Shown: positions 9,856 to 18,191, counted from the first letter of the stretch. The stretch: DNA of 64,000 nucleotides from Haliscomenobacter sp965225875 (GCF_965225875.1 NZ_CBDDBS010000002.1:372001-436000), one strand, 5' to 3'. The notes: generated from the sequence alone by a model not told the origin. Numbers and translations: made by a program.

Positions 9856-9884
9856 CTCCCCGAAAGTTTGGAACTTTCGGGGAG
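9856..9884. repeat. 13-bp-stem palindrome, copy 1 of a two-copy family
   Basis: CTCCCCGAAAGTT pairs perfectly with AACTTTCGGGGAG around a TGG loop. Copy 2 is at 30699-30729. Copies share the core GAAAGTTTGGAACTTTC and differ in the outer stem by changes on both arms that keep pairing. Each lies about 45 nt beyond the stop of a rightward gene. It could act as a terminator or transcript-end stabiliser. Confidence 0.75.
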
Positions 9885-9964
9885 TAGGATTCAGATTAGT
9901 GCCGTCCTGCAAAACAATATAATTCTTGCAGATTGCTGACAGCTAATCATTCTTTGCTGGCTGC

Positions 9965-10225
9965 TTATTCCCCTTTCTCTTCTTTCTCCAGCAGATCTTG
10001 ATTTTTGCGGCGGTTACGCCACCATACAAAAGCCAAGCTACCTACCAAAACATAAGGGGTAGCCAACATGTAGAGAATCCCCGCATTGAGGCCTTTCCCA
10101 GCTTTGCCACCAGCTTTTAGATTGCTTTCCACAGCCATACGGCACATGGGGCATTGCGCATCCACAGCAGGTGCAGCAAACAGGAACAAAGCTGCGAGGA
10201 TCAATCCAATCTTGAAATATTTCAT
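9965..10225 (-). CDS. Small membrane protein with CPMC motif, oxidase-cluster neighbour
   Basis: An 86-aa protein from the ATG at 10225 (an in-frame ATG three codons earlier is also possible). It has an N-terminal signal or helix ending at VDAQ, then QCPMCRMAVESNL, a glycine/lysine-rich turn, a second helix (ILYMLATPYVLVGSLAFVWW) and a charged tail. The CPMC pair could bind a metal (copper, for example) or act as a thiol pair. I have seen this motif in small genes beside cytochrome oxidase clusters of Bacteroidota but know no assigned function. Its place after the SCO-like and DUF420 genes suggests a role in oxidase maturation; that is inference. Confidence 0.65.
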   Translation of the reverse strand: MKYFKIGLILAALFLFAAPAVDAQCPMCRMAVESNLKAGGKAGKGLNAGILYMLATPYVLVGSLAFVWWRNRRKNQDLLEKEEKGE

Positions 10226-10263
10226 CGAGCGCATAGCGTCAATTTTTGTTCAAAATTAAGCAA

Positions 10264-10839
10264 TTAATAATAAGGACTCAACATAAAATAACAGATTGGT
10301 CCGGTAATGGCCACATAAAGCCACAAAGGGAAAACCCAACGCGCCATTTTACGATGGCGCTCAATCTGGTTGGTGTAAGCCCTAATAAAAGTAAACAAAA
10401 TGAAAGGGAAAATGCCCGCTGCAAGTGCGATGTGGCTGAGGAGCAACACCAGATAAAATGGGCGAATCCCACTCACAGCAGCCTTTTCCACTTCGCTTAC
10501 AACTCCATCGTGATTGCTATCTCCAAACAAGGTTTCGGGCGTTGTAAAGTGGTAAGCCACATACGACAATAAAAAAAGCACCGAAAGCACAATCGCCACA
10601 TAAATGGCATTGCGGTGCTGCTGCACTTTTTTCTGCTTGATGTAATAAAAGGCGACCAACAAAACTACCGCCGTTAAGGCGTTCAAAGTCGCGTGGAATG
10701 GTGGCAAAAAGCCCAAATCTACTCCTTCAGGCATAGTGATTTTCACCCTGCGCATCATCCCTACCAGTCCCAACACTGCCACCGTGATGATCCAGGCGGC
10801 TACGTTCAACTTCTTTTCCAATTGCAGATTAGCTTCCAT
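10264..10839 (-). CDS. DUF420 (CtaM-like) oxidase-assembly membrane protein
   Basis: A 191-aa protein with five hydrophobic helices. The block LGFLPPFHATLNALTAVVLL and the later HRKMARWVFPLWLYV match the DUF420 family, whose Gram-positive member CtaM is needed for a functional aa3-type oxidase. The segment between helices 3 and 4 (GDSNHDGVVSEVEKAA) reads like an EF-hand-type loop (D-x-N-x-D-G-x-x), a common extra in Bacteroidota members. It lies 1 bp from the SCO-like gene stop, so the two are cotranscribed. Probable role: assembly of the oxidase encoded upstream. Confidence 0.88.
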   Translation of the reverse strand: MEANLQLEKKLNVAAWIITVAVLGLVGMMRRVKITMPEGVDLGFLPPFHATLNALTAVVLLVAFYYIKQKKVQQHRNAIYVAIVLSVLFLLSYVAYHFTTPETLFGDSNHDGVVSEVEKAAVSGIRPFYLVLLLSHIALAAGIFPFILFTFIRAYTNQIERHRKMARWVFPLWLYVAITGPICYFMLSPYY

Positions 10840-10840
10840 C

Positions 10841-11443
10841 CTATTTTTCTTTTTCGCGGTTCAAATAAGGGTCGTTATTTTTGTCGCGATGCATGAGTAC
10901 GGTAACATGCTCGGTCAGGCGGCGTAGTTCATTGCCATCGCGGTAATTGTAGTAGCGGCGAATGGTACCTACCGTGTCAATGATTGCCACCATGCCTGCT
11001 TTGGGGAAGGAATAGGATTGAATCAGTTCCGGTGAACTGCTGGTAATCAAAATTTGTTCGGGATCAGCCAGTTTGTTTTTGCGCAAAAAGGCACCTATTT
11101 TACCCGAATCTTGCACTGTGGTATGCAGCAAAAAAAGCACGTCCCAACGATCGTCGAACTGGGTATGCAGACTCCCCAGGGCAAAAAGCAAATCCTTGTC
11201 CTGCTCCAGTTCACGAGCGTCCAGTTCTTTCGCAATGATCACATTGTTCTGTAAATCTGTGCTCGACAAGCTATCGCTGTCCAACAGTTTTGGCAGGGAA
11301 AATTTCGGCACTTTGCCGTAGTCTTTTAGTTCGGCACGCATTTCGACCTGGTAGCGCTCTCCTTTTTTGAGGTAGTACCAACTCAGCGCAGGCATTACCA
11401 ACAACATCAAAAAAAGTGCCGTGGTTTGTAGCCATTTTTTCAT
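10841..11443 (-). CDS. SCO-like thioredoxin-fold protein lacking the copper-binding cysteines
   Basis: A 200-aa protein from the ATG at 11443 (the open frame extends 23 codons further but without a signal-like start). A basic end and one helix (LQTTALFLMLLVMPALSWYY) anchor it in the membrane. The remainder follows the SCO1/SenC layout: KVPKFSLPKLLDSDSLSS entry strand, a central WDVLFLLHT strand and AIIDTVGTIRRYYNY near the end. The mature part contains no cysteine, so the CxxxC copper site of true SCO proteins is missing. It may be a chaperone or a non-metal relative. Position between subunit IV and DUF420 supports an oxidase role. Confidence 0.7.
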   Translation of the reverse strand: MKKWLQTTALFLMLLVMPALSWYYLKKGERYQVEMRAELKDYGKVPKFSLPKLLDSDSLSSTDLQNNVIIAKELDARELEQDKDLLFALGSLHTQFDDRWDVLFLLHTTVQDSGKIGAFLRKNKLADPEQILITSSSPELIQSYSFPKAGMVAIIDTVGTIRRYYNYRDGNELRRLTEHVTVLMHRDKNNDPYLNREKEK

Positions 11444-11604
11444 TCCGTTCGATTTTCTTTTAGGGGCGATGAAGAGTAAGTGTTCATTTTGCCCCACAAA
11501 TGATGCTAGCAAAACATCCCAAAGGAGTAAATGTTTTCAAGCATTCGGTCATACTTTGATCAAAAGAAAAAGTCCTTAACATTAGGCAGAAAATCACTTA
11601 AACA

Positions 11605-11632
11605 CAAAAGGCGGGTTGTAGCCCGCCTTTTG
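11605..11632. terminator. Hairpin terminator downstream of cytochrome oxidase operon
   Basis: CAAAAGGCGGG and CCCGCCTTTTG pair perfectly around a 6-nt loop, 19 nt beyond the subunit IV stop on the minus strand. T-runs occur on both sides, so it could work in either direction. It separates the oxidase structural genes from the SCO-like/DUF420 genes. Confidence 0.75.
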
Positions 11633-11650
11633 AATCTATTTCGAAAAGGA

Positions 11651-12076
11651 TTAACCCTTCCAGTCTATTTGATAGGTATCAGGCGACAACAAACTGCCTT
11701 CCTGTGCCGGAGTAATTGGTTGCGCGTTGCGTTTCTGAACATCTTCGCGGCGGTTTTTCCAAGCATTTCCTTCCTGAAAGAAGGCAATAATGGCCCAGAC
11801 CAACAACAAGGTTGGCAACAATACACTCATGGCCAAGCCCTTTACTTCGTACTTCATGTGCATGAATTCATACACAATGAAATAGGCCTTGTACAAGGAA
11901 AATGCGGTGATCAACAAGCCGCAGATGGCCAGTACAATGACATTGCCATGAACCCCCTTGAAAATGTGGCCTTTCCCAAAGAGAGAAATAATTACCTCAA
12001 TCAGGGTGACTACCGCCAGAAGGATCAAACCTTTGACTACGTTTTTTTTACTTTGTTCGTAAGATACGTGTGACAT
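11651..12076 (-). CDS. Cytochrome c oxidase subunit IV
   Basis: A 141-aa protein with three membrane helices (about 14-34, 44-66 and 81-100), the arrangement of the small prokaryotic subunit IV (COX4_pro type) of caa3/aa3 oxidases. The block YIVYEFMHMKYEVKGL between helices 2 and 3 is typical of the family. It is the last structural gene of the act-cox operon, 34 bp after the longer subunit III. The tail (TPAQEGSLLSPDTYQID) is soluble. Subunit IV stabilises the catalytic core; it holds no cofactor. Confidence 0.85.
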   Translation of the reverse strand: MSHVSYEQSKKNVVKGLILLAVVTLIEVIISLFGKGHIFKGVHGNVIVLAICGLLITAFSLYKAYFIVYEFMHMKYEVKGLAMSVLLPTLLLVWAIIAFFQEGNAWKNRREDVQKRNAQPITPAQEGSLLSPDTYQIDWKG

Positions 12077-12110
12077 CTATAGAGCATTAAATAGGTTCAA
12101 CCATTGGATG

Positions 12111-13070
12111 TTAAAGGAGGTAAAATACCAGGAACACGAAGACCCAAACCAAGTCTACAAAGTGCCAGTACAACCCAATTTTTTCGACCATTTCGTAGCC
12201 ATTCTTCCGCGCCGCGTACACTCCACTGGCCACGTTAAGCGCAATGATCAACAAGAATACCACTCCCGAAAATACGTGAAAACCGTGGAACCCCGTGATG
12301 AAGAAGAATAGTGCACCGAAAGCTCGGGGACCAAATTGTTCGGTTTGAGTTTGACCTTTCAGTGGTCCATCAGCATAAACGTATTTGCGGTGGATGAAAC
12401 CTTGGTCGTCCATCATATAACCAGCCTGATCGCCTGGTTTGTATTCATGAGCAGCACCATGTCCAGCTCCATGGCCTTCGCCATGTGCACCAGCCACGTG
12501 GCGGTGAATCAGGTAACTTTCTCCCTCACGGAAGGTTTCTGCACTTTTTTTGCCTTCATGATCGAGATAGTAACCATCGGCTGTATGAGTGCCAAAAGTA
12601 TTGCGGGTCAAAGACATGTTTTCACCCCCAATCAAGTTGGTCCACTCCCAAGCCTGGCAGCCCAAGAAGCCCAACCCACCAAAAATGGTCAGAATCATCC
12701 AGATCAATACCCCGTTTTTGTTTTCCCGGTGGCCTTCCTGTACGGCACGAACCATCGTTACCGAGCTGATGATCAGCAAAAAGGACATAAAGGTTACGAA
12801 GATCAATGGCGCCTTACCCAGAGTAGCGGAAATGCCGAAGGGGTCTGTAGCAAACACAAAGTCTGGTACAGGCCAGGTAGGGCTGCTGAAACGCAGCGCA
12901 CCATAAGTAATCAAAAAGCCGGCAAAGGTAAAGGCATCCGATAAAAGGAAGTACCACATCATCAGTTTGCCATAGCTGGCCTTGAACGGAGCTGCTCCCC
13001 CACCCCAGGCATCGCCTTCGTGATCGTGTTCATGAACGTGGTGTTCAAGTGCGGTATCTGTAGTCGCCAT
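12111..13070 (-). CDS. Cytochrome c oxidase subunit III with His-rich insertion
   Basis: A 319-aa protein. Family blocks are clear: WYFLLSDAFTFAGFLITYG, FFFITGFHGFHVFSGVVFLL and the closing GLYWHFVDLVWVFVFLVFYLL. Five membrane helices are visible, matching the short bacterial subunit III. Between helices 3 and 4 is an insertion of about 70 residues (roughly 150-220) with a histidine/glycine-rich run (GEGHGAGHGAAH); the N-terminus is also His-rich (HHVHEHDHEG). It is the second of two subunit III-like genes in the operon, which is common in Bacteroidota. The His-rich loop might bind copper or another metal; that is inference. Confidence 0.92.
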   Translation of the reverse strand: MATTDTALEHHVHEHDHEGDAWGGGAAPFKASYGKLMMWYFLLSDAFTFAGFLITYGALRFSSPTWPVPDFVFATDPFGISATLGKAPLIFVTFMSFLLIISSVTMVRAVQEGHRENKNGVLIWMILTIFGGLGFLGCQAWEWTNLIGGENMSLTRNTFGTHTADGYYLDHEGKKSAETFREGESYLIHRHVAGAHGEGHGAGHGAAHEYKPGDQAGYMMDDQGFIHRKYVYADGPLKGQTQTEQFGPRAFGALFFFITGFHGFHVFSGVVFLLIIALNVASGVYAARKNGYEMVEKIGLYWHFVDLVWVFVFLVFYLL

Positions 13071-13085
13071 TAGATAGCTTTTTTT

Positions 13086-13149
13086 CCACGACTAAAGTCA
13101 TGGGTTGTTGTTGTATTATGGCCTCCCAAGGTAAATGCCTTGGGGTGGC
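13086..13149. repeat. Compound palindromic element abutting a stop codon (copy 1)
   Basis: Two hairpins: CCACGACT/AGTCATGG (13086-13104, one mismatch) and CCCAAGG-TAAATG-CCTTGGG (13125-13144) with outer GCCTC/GGTGGC flanks. The second hairpin ends directly against the stop of the next oxidase gene (13150). The same two motifs occur, in related form, at 26036-26125. It fills most of the 79-bp gap between the two subunit III genes. Confidence 0.7.
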
Positions 13150-13728
13150 TTACATTTGCGTCATTAAAAAGAAAAAGATGTAAACCCAGAGCAAATCTAC
13201 AAAATGCCAGTAGATCATGCTCAATTCAAAGCGATGTTTTCGCTTGGGCGTTACTTTTAAGCCCAGGGAAAATGCATGCAGAGCTGCTAAAAGCAGAATG
13301 GCCAAGCCTCCAACTACGTGCGCTGCATGCACATACGAAAACACATACACAAAAGATCCAGAAGGGTTGGTGGTCAATTCTACGCCTATTGCGGAGAGAG
13401 CCAACCAGCCTTGATATTGGGTATACAAAAAAGAAAAACCCAGCACCAGACTTGCTACCAAACCATATTGGTATACTTTTTCATTGCCTTTCAGAAAAGC
13501 ACGGTATGAAACGTGCAAAGCAAAACTACTCAGCAGAATCAAAACAGTGCTTAAGGTAAACACCTGGGGCAGGCTAAACTCCAGCCAATTCCCGGCAGCT
13601 TGGCGCACCATAAAGGCACTTGTCCAGGCTGCAAACATCATCATAATACTCGCACACGCAACAAGCAAGGCGAAAGTCTGAGGATGTATTTTATTCCGAC
13701 CGTAAGCATTAGGGAAGCTTCCTTCCAT
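13150..13728 (-). CDS. Cytochrome c oxidase subunit III-like protein (short form)
   Basis: A 192-aa protein with five membrane helices. The blocks MMMFAAWTSAFMVRQAAGNW and SMIYWHFVDLLWVYIFFFL match heme-copper oxidase subunit III, and HAAHVVGGLAILLLAALHAF matches the helix-4 region. It lacks the soluble insertion of its downstream paralogue. Spacing to ctaB is 11 bp, so the genes are cotranscribed. Two tandem subunit III genes of unequal length probably form a split or duplicated subunit III of the same oxidase. Confidence 0.9.
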   Translation of the reverse strand: MEGSFPNAYGRNKIHPQTFALLVACASIMMMFAAWTSAFMVRQAAGNWLEFSLPQVFTLSTVLILLSSFALHVSYRAFLKGNEKVYQYGLVASLVLGFSFLYTQYQGWLALSAIGVELTTNPSGSFVYVFSYVHAAHVVGGLAILLLAALHAFSLGLKVTPKRKHRFELSMIYWHFVDLLWVYIFFFLMTQM

Positions 13729-13739
13729 GGTTTTCCAGA

Positions 13740-14636
13740 TTAAAGTTGATCCAGTAATAACACAAGCAAAACAAGCGGAATGTACACAAATGAGAAGAAC
13801 ATTAAGTGCAATGCCGATTTGCGATCATTATTCTGGTACAAACGCCAGCCTAAATAGGCAAAAAGGACGCTCGATACCACAATACAAGTAGTCGAAATCC
13901 ATCCGGCGACTCCCAGGCTCATGGGTAGGAAACCTACCGGAATAAGCACCAGAGCGTACAAAAAGGATTGCAAAGCGGTGTATTGCTCTTTCTGTCCTTC
14001 AGGGCCAGGCAACAATTTGTAACCTGCCTTTTCGTAATCTTCCCGTCCTAACCAGGCAATCGACCAAAAATGGGGAAACTGCCAGAAGAACTGTATAGTA
14101 AACAAAGTCAATCCCAGCGCAGAGATATATCCTTCCGCAGCAGCAGCACCAATTAAGGTTGGTAAAGCTCCCGGAACTGCTCCCACTACCACAGCAATGG
14201 GGGAAATTCTTTTCAACGGGGTGTACAAGAAAGCATAAGAAACCAGTGCCAAGGTACCAAAAAAGGCCGTCCAGGGATTGAATAAAGCAAGGGCAGTGAT
14301 GCCAACCATACTCATTAATCCAGCCCAAAGCACCGCATCAGCAACTTTCATCCGGCCAGTTACCAGGGGGCGATTGGCCGTACGTTTCATCAAGCGGTCA
14401 AAGTCCTTTTCCAGCACCTGATTGAGTGTATTCGCAGCTGCTGTAACCAAAAAACCACCTACTGCAAGTATCACAATACTCAACCCTGAAACAGGGCCAG
14501 GTACCGCAATCAGGTACGCCATCACCGAAGAAAAAACCACGGTGAGGGTCAATCGCAATTTTACCAGTAATTTGAAGTCTTCCACCTTTTGCCAAAAAGA
14601 CGCCAAAGGTTTTAGTACTGCTGTTTTTACCTCCAC
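13740..14636 (-). CDS. ctaB: Protoheme IX farnesyltransferase (heme O synthase)
   Basis: A 298-aa UbiA-superfamily membrane prenyltransferase. The first aspartate-rich motif is seen in NTLNQVLEKDFDRLMKRT, followed by the family block ANRPLVTGRM; the second loop contains DYEKAGYKLLPGPEG. About nine hydrophobic helices. The enzyme adds a farnesyl group to heme b to make heme o, the precursor of heme a for the oxidase encoded by the surrounding genes. It is 11 bp upstream of the short subunit III gene and follows coxI after a 112-bp gap with a strong hairpin. Confidence 0.95.
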   Translation of the reverse strand: MEVKTAVLKPLASFWQKVEDFKLLVKLRLTLTVVFSSVMAYLIAVPGPVSGLSIVILAVGGFLVTAAANTLNQVLEKDFDRLMKRTANRPLVTGRMKVADAVLWAGLMSMVGITALALFNPWTAFFGTLALVSYAFLYTPLKRISPIAVVVGAVPGALPTLIGAAAAEGYISALGLTLFTIQFFWQFPHFWSIAWLGREDYEKAGYKLLPGPEGQKEQYTALQSFLYALVLIPVGFLPMSLGVAGWISTTCIVVSSVLFAYLGWRLYQNNDRKSALHLMFFSFVYIPLVLLVLLLDQL

Positions 14637-14653
14637 TTTAATCGAGAAGTATT

Positions 14654-14689
14654 GGGGAGGAGGGCTAAATCAATTTAACCCTCCTCTCC
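14654..14689. repeat. Long hairpin between coxI and ctaB
   Basis: GGGGAGGAGGG...AAAT pairs with ATTT...CCCTCCTCTCC (about 15 of 16 positions, one mismatch, one G-T pair). On the minus strand it follows coxI by about 60 nt and is not followed by a T-run, so RNA processing or attenuation is more likely than full termination. A smaller repeat AACAGCC-TT-GGCTGTT lies at 14718-14733. Confidence 0.7.
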
Positions 14690-14748
14690 TATTGAAAATG
14701 ATCTTTTCTTACCTCAAACAGCCTTGGCTGTTGTTCAACACAACCTCA

Positions 14749-16605
14749 TCAATGATCACCAGCTGTTTCTCCTTCTTCCATCGGCGTGATCTGGGAGATG
14801 AACTCCTTACCATCTTTGCCGTAGTCATAAGGCCAGCGGTGTACCGTAGGGATCTTACCTGCCCAGTTACCGTGCCCAGGGTTAATCGCCGTAGTCCACT
14901 CCAGGGTAGAAGCACCCCATGGGTTTTGAGTAGTCATCTTTTTACCCTTCCAGATGCTGTAGAAGAAGTTAACCACGAACAAAACCTGGAAAGCAAAAGT
15001 AGCGATGGCTGCGATCGTAATAAACTTGTTCAGGTCATCGAAGTGTGAGAATGAAGCAAAGGTGTCGAAACGATAGTAGCGACGTGGCACCCCAGCCATA
15101 CCAATGTAGTGCATCGGCCAGAAGATGGCATAAGCACCAATCATGGTACCCCAGAAGTGAATTTTACCCAGTGTTTCATTCATAAAACGACCGTACATCT
15201 TGGGGAACCAGTTGTAGATTCCTGCAAACATCCCGAAGAATGCAGCAACCCCCATTACAATGTGGAAGTGCGCAACCACGAAATAGGTATCGTGCTGTTG
15301 GATGTCAATGGCAGAGTTACCCAGGAAGATACCTGTCAAACCACCAGAGATGAACATCGATACGAAACCAATCGCAAACATACTTGCCGCTGTGAAGCGG
15401 ATATTACCACCATACAAGGTTGAAATCCAGTTGAACACCTTCACCGCCGAAGGAACAGCAATGATCAGGGTGAACACCACAAAGAAGTTGGAGATAAATG
15501 GGTTAACCCCCGACATAAACATGTGGTGTGCCCACACGATGAAGGATAGGAATGCAATCGCCAAAATCGAGTAAACCATCGCCTTGTAACCAAAGATTGG
15601 TTTGCGAGAATGTACGGAAAGTACTTCTGATACCAAACCCATCGCTGGCAAAATGATGATGTATACTTCAGGGTGGCCCAGGAACCAGAACAAGTGCTGG
15701 TACAAAATTGGGCTACCACCTACGTGATCCAGAGCCTGACCACCGACAAAAATTTCGCTAAGGTAAAAGCTCGTGCCCATACCGCGGTCGAACATCAGCA
15801 GCAAGAAACCAGAAACCAATACAGGGAAAGACAAAAGACCGATAATTGCCGTCACGAAGAAGGCCCAAATGGTCAATGGCATCCGCCACATGGTCATACC
15901 TTTGGTACGTAGGTTCAATACGGTGGTGATGTAGTTGATCCCCCCAAGTAGTACAGAAACTACAAAGAAGACCAAGCTCAACAACCACAGGGTCATACCT
16001 GCACCCGAGCCGGAGGAGGCTTGTGGCAATGCACTCAAAGGTGGATAAGCGGTCCATCCTCCAGAGAATGGTCCTGTACTCACAAACAGGGAGAAGAGCA
16101 TGATCATACCGGACATGAAGAAGAACCAGTATGAAAGCATGTTCAAGAAGGGCGATGCCATGTCTCGTGCACCCAGCTGTAAAGGAATGAGCAGGTTACT
16201 GAAAGTACCACTCAAACCAGCGGTCAGTACAAAAAACACCAGGATGGTTCCGTGCATGGTCACCAACGCATAATAAAAATCTTGCGAAAGAGTACCCATT
16301 CCGGTCTCCGCGTTGATGATGATCCATTTGCCCAGAAGGGGTTTCAACCAGGCCATACTTTCTTCAGGAAAGCCCAATTGCAGACGGAAAATCAAAGACA
16401 TGCCTGCACCAATCAAAGCCCAAATCATCCCCGTAATGAGGAATTGTTTGGCAATGATTTTGTGGTCCATGCTAAACACATAAGTATTGATGAAGTTGGA
16501 CTGATATCGGTCACCTTCGTGATGATCGTGGAAATGATCATCGTAACCCAGTTTTTCAATCAGCTCTTCTTCTTGCGTCATTGGATGGTTTGCTACGTGA
16601 GCCAT
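14749..16605 (-). CDS. coxA: Cytochrome c oxidase subunit I (A-type heme-copper oxidase)
   Basis: A 618-aa catalytic subunit. Visible ligands: low-spin heme His in LVTMHGTILVFF; CuB His and cross-linked Tyr in WFLGHPEVYIIILPA; the His pair in IVWAHHMFMSGVNPF; and heme a3 and low-spin heme His in FVVAHFHIVMGVAAFFGM. The Glu of GHPEVY, end of the D proton channel in A1-type enzymes, is present. The N-terminus carries a His/Asp-rich stretch (DDHFHDHHEGD). It reduces O2 to water and pumps protons, taking electrons from CuA of subunit II. It lies 98 bp after coxII, with a short inverted repeat in the gap. Confidence 0.98.
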   Translation of the reverse strand: MAHVANHPMTQEEELIEKLGYDDHFHDHHEGDRYQSNFINTYVFSMDHKIIAKQFLITGMIWALIGAGMSLIFRLQLGFPEESMAWLKPLLGKWIIINAETGMGTLSQDFYYALVTMHGTILVFFVLTAGLSGTFSNLLIPLQLGARDMASPFLNMLSYWFFFMSGMIMLFSLFVSTGPFSGGWTAYPPLSALPQASSGSGAGMTLWLLSLVFFVVSVLLGGINYITTVLNLRTKGMTMWRMPLTIWAFFVTAIIGLLSFPVLVSGFLLLMFDRGMGTSFYLSEIFVGGQALDHVGGSPILYQHLFWFLGHPEVYIIILPAMGLVSEVLSVHSRKPIFGYKAMVYSILAIAFLSFIVWAHHMFMSGVNPFISNFFVVFTLIIAVPSAVKVFNWISTLYGGNIRFTAASMFAIGFVSMFISGGLTGIFLGNSAIDIQQHDTYFVVAHFHIVMGVAAFFGMFAGIYNWFPKMYGRFMNETLGKIHFWGTMIGAYAIFWPMHYIGMAGVPRRYYRFDTFASFSHFDDLNKFITIAAIATFAFQVLFVVNFFYSIWKGKKMTTQNPWGASTLEWTTAINPGHGNWAGKIPTVHRWPYDYGKDGKEFISQITPMEEGETAGDH

Positions 16606-16670
16606 CTGCTGAATGTTTTAAATACGTTTACAATGCTAAATTCTAAATTGAGCCATTCCATAACAACTCA

Positions 16671-16691
16671 ATTGAACCCATATGGTTCAAT
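16671..16691. repeat. Inverted repeat between coxII and coxI
   Basis: ATTGAACC-CATAT-GGTTCAAT, a perfect 8-bp stem, 12 nt beyond the coxII stop on the minus strand. No T-run follows. It is one of several unrelated hairpins at junctions of the act-cox operon. Confidence 0.55.
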
Positions 16692-16703
16692 TCAACATTT
16701 ATA

Positions 16704-18191
16704 TTATTGCGCCACAATACGGAACTCCGTACGGCGGTTCTTCGCGCGATTTTCGTCACTGTCGTTAGCAGCTACTGGTTGAGATTCACCATAACCTTTA
16801 GCGCTTAGGCGAGCAACTGCTACACCTTTGCTTTGCAGGTATTTCAGCACCGCATCGGCACGTTTTTGCGACAAGGTCAGGTTTTGAGCATCTTCACCAG
16901 TATCGTCTGTATGGCCAGCCAATTGTACTTTCAAGCCTGGCTTTTCCTTCATGGCTGCCGCCAGGTTGTCCAGTTCGTAACGAGATACACCAGTCAGTTT
17001 GTCTGAACCAGTTGCAAAGGTTACATAACTGAATTGTACAGTTTTTTTACCAGTAATCAAAGCAGTATCCAAAGCTTCGGCAAACTCTTCTTTCCGAGCT
17101 TCAATTTCAGAAGAGAACAGTTTGTCTTTATTTGGGTCTTCGTCCTTAAAGCGAATATTGCTCAGGTAGTAAGACTTTTGCTGAGCAGCCCACATTTCAT
17201 ATGCTTCTGGCTCCACAATTTTTACAGTCTTGCGCATCGCAAAGTGGCTATTGCCACACAACTCGGCACAAGCCAATTCGTAGTCAAACACCTCCCATTT
17301 TGGTTTGGAGTTTGGATCTTTCGGATCGGATGGTACCTGGTATTCAGGGTAATTGCGCAATTGCTCGCGGAATTCCTCATTGGTTTTTTGCGGCTCAAAC
17401 ACGAAGTAGGTAGGAATACCTGGAATCGCGTCCATTTTTACCCGGAAATGAGGCAGGTAAAAGTTGTGCAAAACGTCTTTAGAAGTAATCCGTACCCGAA
17501 TCTTTTTGCCTTTAGGAAGCACCAATTCATCGGCATGGAAATCGTCTACGTTCCGCTCATCGGTCCAATCCTGGCCCAATGGGTTTGCACCTGTGATGAG
17601 TTTGTAGTTTTTAGGCCCCAAAACTCCATCTGGACCAGGATAGCGCAAGGCCCAACCAAATTGGAAACCAGTTGCTTCGATTTCCATATAGTCTTCACCC
17701 GGTTGGATGTCGGCCATAATTTCATTCCAGGCATCCAAACCACGGATTACCAAGAATGCCATCACTACAGCTGGGATGGCGGTCCAGATCATTTCCAACT
17801 TGTTGTCGTGGGCAATGAACTTGGATTTTCCATTCCGCTTGCCTGAGTATTTCCAAGCATAATAAAACAGCAGGATATGAGTAATCACAAATACAATCCC
17901 ACAAATCACCAGGGTTATGCTAAACATGGCGTCAATCTTGCCACCGTGAGCAGATGCTGCCTGCATCGGACCAAAACCCAGGTAATAGTTTTTGTATGCT
18001 GAGCCGGTATAGGCCGTAAGCAACAAAAAAGCGATCATAAAAATGAACATGTAGAGCCCTTGCCTACCATTGACAATCTCCTGCATTTCTTCCTCGCCCC
18101 GAATTTTGGCAGCCAATTCGGTTACCTTGCCAATTTGAATGGCAATCACAACGATCAGGATGAGACTTAAGAATACGAGCAAAGCAGTCAT
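16704..18191 (-). CDS. coxB: Cytochrome c oxidase subunit II fused to a C-terminal OmpA-like domain
   Basis: A 495-aa protein. Four hydrophobic helices (about 1-22, 45-63, 90-113 and 133-155), two more than a classical subunit II. The cupredoxin domain holds the CuA site: a His in VLHNFYLPHFRVKMDAIPG and the full set in CAELCGNSHFAM (about 307-318). After a charged linker, residues from about 384 to the end form an OmpA/MotB-type peptidoglycan-binding domain: VTFATGSDKL, QLAGHTDDTG, LTLSQKRADAVLKYLQ and ENRAKNRRTEFRI with the usual Asp/Arg ligands. CuA accepts electrons from ActE/ActA or a carrier. The extra domain could tether the oxidase to the cell wall. The reading is in frame throughout, so this is a true fusion. 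Confidence 0.96.
   Translation of the reverse strand: MTALLVFLSLILIVVIAIQIGKVTELAAKIRGEEEMQEIVNGRQGLYMFIFMIAFLLLTAYTGSAYKNYYLGFGPMQAASAHGGKIDAMFSITLVICGIVFVITHILLFYYAWKYSGKRNGKSKFIAHDNKLEMIWTAIPAVVMAFLVIRGLDAWNEIMADIQPGEDYMEIEATGFQFGWALRYPGPDGVLGPKNYKLITGANPLGQDWTDERNVDDFHADELVLPKGKKIRVRITSKDVLHNFYLPHFRVKMDAIPGIPTYFVFEPQKTNEEFREQLRNYPEYQVPSDPKDPNSKPKWEVFDYELACAELCGNSHFAMRKTVKIVEPEAYEMWAAQQKSYYLSNIRFKDEDPNKDKLFSSEIEARKEEFAEALDTALITGKKTVQFSYVTFATGSDKLTGVSRYELDNLAAAMKEKPGLKVQLAGHTDDTGEDAQNLTLSQKRADAVLKYLQSKGVAVARLSAKGYGESQPVAANDSDENRAKNRRTEFRIVAQ

Noticed and set aside
10841..11512. Longer start of the SCO-like gene at 11512
   Set aside because: The extra 23 residues are not signal-like and precede a well-formed signal/anchor beginning at the ATG at 11443.
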